From: Hamiltosporidium magnivora
Taxonomy: Eukaryota; Microsporidia; Dubosqiidae
Assembly: GCA_004325065.1 (NCBI GenBank)
Contig: PITI01000103.1
Location: 1 to 22,147, forward strand
Direction of reading: 5' to 3'
DNA length: 22,147 nucleotides
The position numbers were made by a program, and so were the translations under genes. The stretch's first letter is position 1; every line of letters starts with the position of its first letter. Of this stretch, positions 17,505-22,147 are shown in pieces. The notes beneath the pieces are model-generated. The model saw only the letters and a program-made list of their open reading frames with translations. It did no database searches and was not told where the DNA came from.

Positions 17505-18521
17505 ATGGAAATACGAATAGCTCCTTTCACATTTTTGATCACTCTATTTTTTACCGGTGTTCAAATAATATTATTCTGGACAAAAATAGTATTTCAAAGA
17601 AGTTGGAAATATTTTTCGATTGGCAAATTAAAGAGTGGAAATATCAGATCGATTGCATTGGTATTATTTTCTATAAATTTATTTATATTTTCAATTTATA
17701 ACGTAATTGCTTCTGTATTTGCGTATTCGAAAGGATATGTCATTTACAGATCTGATTTTTTATCGAAATCTGAGAGAAATTTACAAATAATCGAAATAAT
17801 ATTTGAAAGTTTACAGAAAAGTTTGGCGTTTTTTAGTTTAATATTATTTCTACCGGTTTTTTGTTCAATTAGTAATTTTACTTCAAGAAAAAATTCAAAA
17901 CCATTAGAGTTTAATTTCATATTAGTCTATTCCTTTCTCAGAATAATGTTTTACCCAACTGTTTACATCATTTTTTATAGAACACCAATGCTCGGATTAT
18001 ATTTCATAGAAATAATTAATGTTTCAGAAACTGTTTTGTTGTTGTTTTTTTATTTTAATATTTATACTTCTCTGAAAAATATTATCGGAAGATCTCAAAT
18101 TTTCAATTTAAGAAAAACTGCAATTTTACAATCGATATTCCATAAATTTAAAGTAATTGCAACACTTTTTTTTATGGAATTGATATTTGAAATAATTTAT
18201 AAATTTATGATAATATCTTTAATAATCAGGTCAAGTTTATTTGGATACAATATTATTCTTGATTTAGCTTTCTTTCTTAAGATAATAACATTTTCAATAC
18301 AGTTTTATTGTATTTTAAATTTATCTTTACCCGAAGATAAAGATGCCCCTGAAACTATTTTTTGGGAACCAAGTAATAATTCAAGACCTGATTTCTTATT
18401 TTATAATCCTTATATAAAAGAATCAAGTATAGATTTCAAATTTACAGATGAATGGGATGAATCAGTACTACAGCCTAATAACGTAGATGCATGCGATAAA
18501 AACAGTGAATTTCAAATTTAA
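17505..18521 (+). CDS. Seven-helix integral membrane protein of unknown function
   Basis: The 338-residue protein has seven well-separated hydrophobic segments at about 8-30, 48-74, 107-124, 137-158, 163-187, 216-241 and 250-272, joined by short basic loops (KLKSGNIR, SRKNSK, NLRKTA). A polar tail of about 65 residues follows, acidic at the end (DEWDESVLQPNN). The first segment could double as a signal sequence. The even spacing and count recall seven-transmembrane receptor-like or transporter-like proteins, but I see no DRY, NPxxY, KxxK retinal or other family motif, so no function is assigned. The tail contains PEDKDAPETIFWEP and YNPYIKESS, possible docking sites. The start is the first ATG of the frame; upstream stops are close. 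It is co-directional with the preceding Ca-sensor gene. Confidence 0.7.
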   Translation: MEIRIAPFTFLITLFFTGVQIILFWTKIVFQRSWKYFSIGKLKSGNIRSIALVLFSINLFIFSIYNVIASVFAYSKGYVIYRSDFLSKSERNLQIIEIIFESLQKSLAFFSLILFLPVFCSISNFTSRKNSKPLEFNFILVYSFLRIMFYPTVYIIFYRTPMLGLYFIEIINVSETVLLLFFYFNIYTSLKNIIGRSQIFNLRKTAILQSIFHKFKVIATLFFMELIFEIIYKFMIISLIIRSSLFGYNIILDLAFFLKIITFSIQFYCILNLSLPEDKDAPETIFWEPSNNSRPDFLFYNPYIKESSIDFKFTDEWDESVLQPNNVDACDKNSEFQI

Positions 18522-19921
18522 TTAAATTAATATGAATTTTTCTCTTGGATTCCATAGCTTTAATATTTTTTCAATAATTGGTAAACCATTACTAAATTTC
18601 ATCTGCTTTGTTTTTAATGTATTTTATTGAAAATGTAAACCAATTTTTTATTTTGAATCTTTAAAAATTTAATTACAAATAATAAATATTGTACTCAAAT
18701 TAAATTCTCAATAAATATTACTAACAATCTATTTTTCAAACAATTCTTAAGTTATAAGCTACTAGAACTTATTTATATGCTCTTTTTATTTTTGTATCTA
18801 AATTGCTTTCACATATATAAGAATTTTTTTTAATGATTTAACTATTTATACTAAACCCGCGGAATTTTAAAAGGAATACATGGCAACCTTGATTTATTTT
18901 GGTATATAAATTTTTAAAAAAAAAACTTTTTAAAAGTTTAACTAGTATACTACTAAATAATCAACAAATCAAATAGCTAGAGATAGAATTTATTTCTATT
19001 TTATTTAGATATTAAGCTTAATATTTATTTCAAGAATAATTATAGAGAAAATGTTTGTACATTAAGAAATCATTATTTATATAATAATTGAAAAAAATAA
19101 GATTTAGAATGAATAATATATGTCTCAAAAGGTTTTTTTTTTATAAAATCATTTTTTAAATGTGAAAAAAACTCTAATTAAAAACTCAAATTAATATTTG
19201 AAATGTAAGAAAATCTCTCCGATAAATTATATTTGTTACAATTCTTTCGTGTTTAAAATATTTATGCAACTTGACCTATAATTCATGGATTTAAAAAAAT
19301 ATTATAAGGAATCATGGCTTTACGTAAAAAAATGTAGCATATTATGTATCAAATATTGACTCTTAGATCCGAAAAATGAATGGAATATTCGACTAGTTAT
19401 CAAATAGTGTTCTCTTATATCTGAGATATAAATATATTATAGCAATTGAAAGGAATATATCAACACTTAAATCAGTATATTGAAACAGTAGAGTATCAAG
19501 CAACTATATTTGAGAAAATGTTTTTATATGACTACGCCAAACGAGAAAATGAATTACTATTATGGCTGTATTTAATATGTCTAAATATATTCAAATCTTT
19601 TGAAAATAATCCGTAACCACTCAAGCAAGGAAATTATTGATAATAAATATGTGAAATAGGAGCTAAGAACAGGATTAAATCTATACCACATATTGAAAAA
19701 TATACCCTTTGTTTTTTTAGATAAAATTTTAAATATGATACCCCTTGTTTAAATAGAAATTACTTCCTAAGATTCACTTCAAATAGTTAAACATGAAAAA
19801 TATCAATTATGGCATATTATTAAATAAACTAGGTCTTATTTTTAAGTGTAGTATCGAGATAATTCTTTATGTGATAACCTTGGACGGTATTGTGACAAAA
19901 TAACATAAGATGTATATATAG
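18522..19921. other. Gene-free AT-rich intergenic DNA
   Basis: No frame of interest appears from 18522 to about 19830. From 19300 onward GC is a little higher and a plus-strand reading becomes coding-like with many stops (in the frame that leads into 19922-20266, stops at 19901 and 19919), so the relic described next may begin upstream. Confidence 0.45.
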
Positions 19922-20266
19922 AGACATCGAAAACCCATGGATGTAGAAGCATACACACATCAAATATGGATTATAAATGCTTTTACTACTTTTATTTAAT
20001 TCAACAAAGAGCTTAATATACAAGCAAATGCCAACATGAGCAGGGAAAGAATATCAAGGATTAATATACAAAAAGGCCATGTAAGAACAACCAATATCAC
20101 TTTCGATTGGATCGAGGGATTACGAAGATGGTGTTAAACAGGTAAAGTCAAAAAAAGTCATATTCTGAGTGTAATGACATTTTCGGGCAACCTAAGGATA
20201 AAATTAAAGAAAAATTCGGATTTCAAAGCGCAAAAAAAGTTTTTGAAGCAAATATTCAATAGAGAG
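19922..20266 (+). pseudogene. Decayed ORF, family unknown
   Basis: One plus-strand frame runs 115 codons with only two internal stops (19997-19999 and 20135-20137) and ends at 20267-20269. The translation has normal residue balance (RHRKPMDVEAYTHQIW; NANMSRERISRINIQ; TTNITFDWIEGLRRW), unlike random AT-rich sequence. It is probably a dead mobile element or gene. No motif is diagnostic. Confidence 0.35.
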
Positions 20267-20269
20267 TAA

Positions 20270-21670
20270 AGGTTTTATAATTATAATTTTCCAAATAAAT
20301 TGTATTTTAAATCAAAATATAAGTTTTAACTTGCAAGTATTTTAGATTAAACCTTGAATTATAATGTAATTAATGAGTTAAAACCTTATTTTGTTAGACT
20401 ATAAATACCGTTTAATTTACAAACATTTGCTTCTGTTGTAACTTAATGTAGCAAAAATGCATTGTAGATATTTATTTTTCATATTCAAATATAAGATAAT
20501 TTATTATGAAATAAAGCTTAATTTTCACGAGTTATTTATTTTGTTTCTTCAGATTGTTTTACTCAAACTCATTATTATTCACTAAGAAAATTCTTCTTAA
20601 TCTAACGTATTTTTTGTATTTAGTCAGTGTTTTGATTTCAATCATTTTATCATCCCTTTAAGGATCAATGTTTTCGTGTTTGCTTATTCCCAGTTTATAT
20701 TTATTAAGTTGTATATGCAATAATTATAGACTGTTTTCCTTTCTGACACATTAATACATCTTTAATACATTTTCATCACTTTTTGGCATTTTGTCTAGGT
20801 TATAATTCTCATCTTTAATCTAATTGTGTAGAAGTATAAAATCATTAAAAATCATCTGCTTGGTAATTAGTGTGTAAAATTCGTTTGGAAATAATTGTTG
20901 GCATTTTAGTGGAATATAAATTACATTGGATCTTTAAGACGCCCTCTGAAATCCCGAGTTACAACAGATTAAAAGAAAAAAATAGAGAACTTCTATTTGA
21001 TAATCTTTGACACCATAGCCTAAAGAAAACTGAAATATGTAAGTTCTTCGATCAAAAATTGAACTGTATATAACTGCTTTTATTCTTTTCGATATATATA
21101 GCTTTTCAAAGTACTTTGCTAGTATTTTGCCACCACTATCGTTGTTTATCACTTACAACAAATATAAACACCATTCTTATATTTGACTTAACTTATTGAA
21201 TAATATATCATACTTCCTTAGTTTTTAAGTTTCAACGTTCTAAGCAATTATTGCGCTATACTTACGGCATGATCTATTCTAACTAATTATAAATTTAATA
21301 TTAAATATTTTAATAACACATCGATTAAAGGTTTTCCAGTTTCATATTTTAAAGTTTTCATCAATACAGTTCTAATTTTATATTTTATTTAATATTATTT
21401 TTAGCATTTTAATCTACCAATTTTTCTATATTTCGAACCTATGTTTCAAGTTCGATATCAGTCTTCATAAATAAGTAATTTATATTACTGGTCTTTACTC
21501 GTCCAAAACCTTCTTTTATAACTTTGTAATAAAAAGTATTGATTATTTGTATGTACAAGCTCCATGTATAAAAATTATATTTCAAAAATATTTTTTAAAC
21601 TTTATGTCTAAAATTTGGAATACAATTTTGAATAGGAAAAAATTATTTATCAGATAGAATAAACACTACG
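20270..21670. other. AT-rich intergenic DNA
   Basis: Mostly featureless. A minus-strand frame at 21152-20934 reads like protein (SGGKILAKYFEKLYISKR...; QFSLGYGVKDYQIEV) for 72 codons but has no ATG and no recognisable domain; it may be another coding fragment. No RNA gene is seen. Confidence 0.4.
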
Positions 21671-21749
21671 TTTTGTAAAAAATTGAATTTATAAAGAGTT
21701 TTTAAAATGAAATGATCTAAAAATGAAAATTTAAATTCATATAAATCAT

Positions 21750-21978
21750 ATCATAAAATTATAAAATCAAATATGGTAATCTAATTAAAAATACGGTAGA
21801 AGAAGAAATTTTTTTAGACTTTGTTCATTAAAAATTATAAAATCAAACCTAACTACGTAACTGATGGCATTAAAAATACAAGTAAGCGATTTAATATTTT
21901 TCTTCAAAAATTTTAAATCAAATCCAGATGTACAACAAATACATTAGAAATTTTAATAAAATGAATGCAAATTTGAAA
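21750..21978. repeat. Diverged 76-bp-period copies upstream of the exact array
   Basis: The string attataaaatcaaa or a close variant recurs at 21758, 21834 and 21910, exactly 76 bases apart, and (a)atacggtag / aatacaagt-like strings follow at matching offsets. The period equals that of the exact array that starts at 21979, so the array is probably older and longer than its two perfect copies. Confidence 0.5.
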
Positions 21979-22139
21979 ATTTGAAAGTAAATTTCATAGG
22001 AAAAGCACAAAACCAATTCCAATATTAAAACATTATTCAAATTCAAACTAAAAGATTTGAAAGTAAATTTCATAGGAAAAGCACAAAACCAATTCCAATA
22101 TTAAAACATTATTCAAATTCAAACTAAAAGATTTGAAAA
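21979..22139. repeat. 76-bp tandem repeat, two identical copies plus partial, at window edge
   Basis: Copies span 21979-22054 and 22055-22130 and are base-for-base identical; a third begins at 22131 (atttgaaaa) and then diverges. The unit holds no ORF. The identity shows recent duplication. Confidence 0.92.
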
Positions 22140-22147
22140 TTTAAATT

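Noticed and set aside
17441..17701. 86-codon plus-strand frame starting upstream of the membrane-protein gene
   Set aside because: It overlaps the longer seven-helix frame and has no coding character of its own beyond the overlap.
1..22147. CRISPR array, prokaryotic operon or phage defence system
   Set aside because: No short regularly spaced identical repeats with unique spacers exist, and all recognisable genes are eukaryotic with large spacers between them.

Overview
The window looks like nuclear DNA from a microsporidian, or a similarly reduced fungus-related parasite, with an expanded and very AT-rich genome. Background GC is roughly 13-25% by eye. The genes are short and intronless with eukaryotic-type products: an MLH3-type MutL C-terminal protein, a DcpS-like scavenger decapping enzyme, an NCS-1/frequenin EF-hand protein and a leucine-rich-repeat protein. 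The leaders are short, and some carry the CCC/GGG-like motif described upstream of microsporidian starts. Only about six to seven real genes occupy 22 kb, so this would be one of the larger, gene-poor microsporidian genomes. The species cannot be fixed from the sequence alone.

Layout. 1-5300: no intact gene. It holds decayed coding fragments that resemble non-LTR retrotransposons: a reverse-transcriptase-like fragment near 1800-1934 and a C-terminal-like fragment near 4448-4784. 5306-7737 (minus): a leucine-rich-repeat protein of about 800 residues, split by a -1 frame break close to its N-terminus. 7738-10870: no intact gene. It holds a markedly GC-rich island (about 8225-8880), a lysine-rich broken ORF, a small element with GC-rich inverted ends (9440-9620) and minus-strand coding debris up to about 10375. 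10922-11893 (plus): MLH3-like protein without an ATPase domain. 12266-13318 (minus): DcpS-like protein, convergent with MLH3. 13319-15679: intergenic, with one decayed coding patch (14479-14737). 15680-16135 (plus): small charged protein of unknown function whose 3' end is copied about five times downstream as 75-bp repeats. 16622-17176 (plus): NCS-1-like calcium sensor. 17505-18521 (plus): orphan seven-helix membrane protein. 18522-22147: no intact gene, with one decayed ORF near 19922-20266 and a 76-bp tandem repeat array that runs off the right edge.

Functional links are weak. The NCS-1-like sensor and the seven-helix protein are co-directional neighbours and could both act at membranes, but nothing proves a shared pathway. 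MLH3 (meiotic or mismatch DNA processing) and DcpS (cap salvage after 3'-5' mRNA decay) are unrelated housekeeping functions. The GC-rich patches, all in gene-free stretches and mostly coding-like with stops and frameshifts, fit repeated invasion by mobile elements followed by AT-biased decay. I saw no tRNA, rRNA, CRISPR array or prokaryote-type operon. No clear new multi-gene system is evident. The most unusual items are the reduced MLH3, the DcpS with an altered HIT motif and an acidic insertion, and the exported copies of a gene's 3' end.
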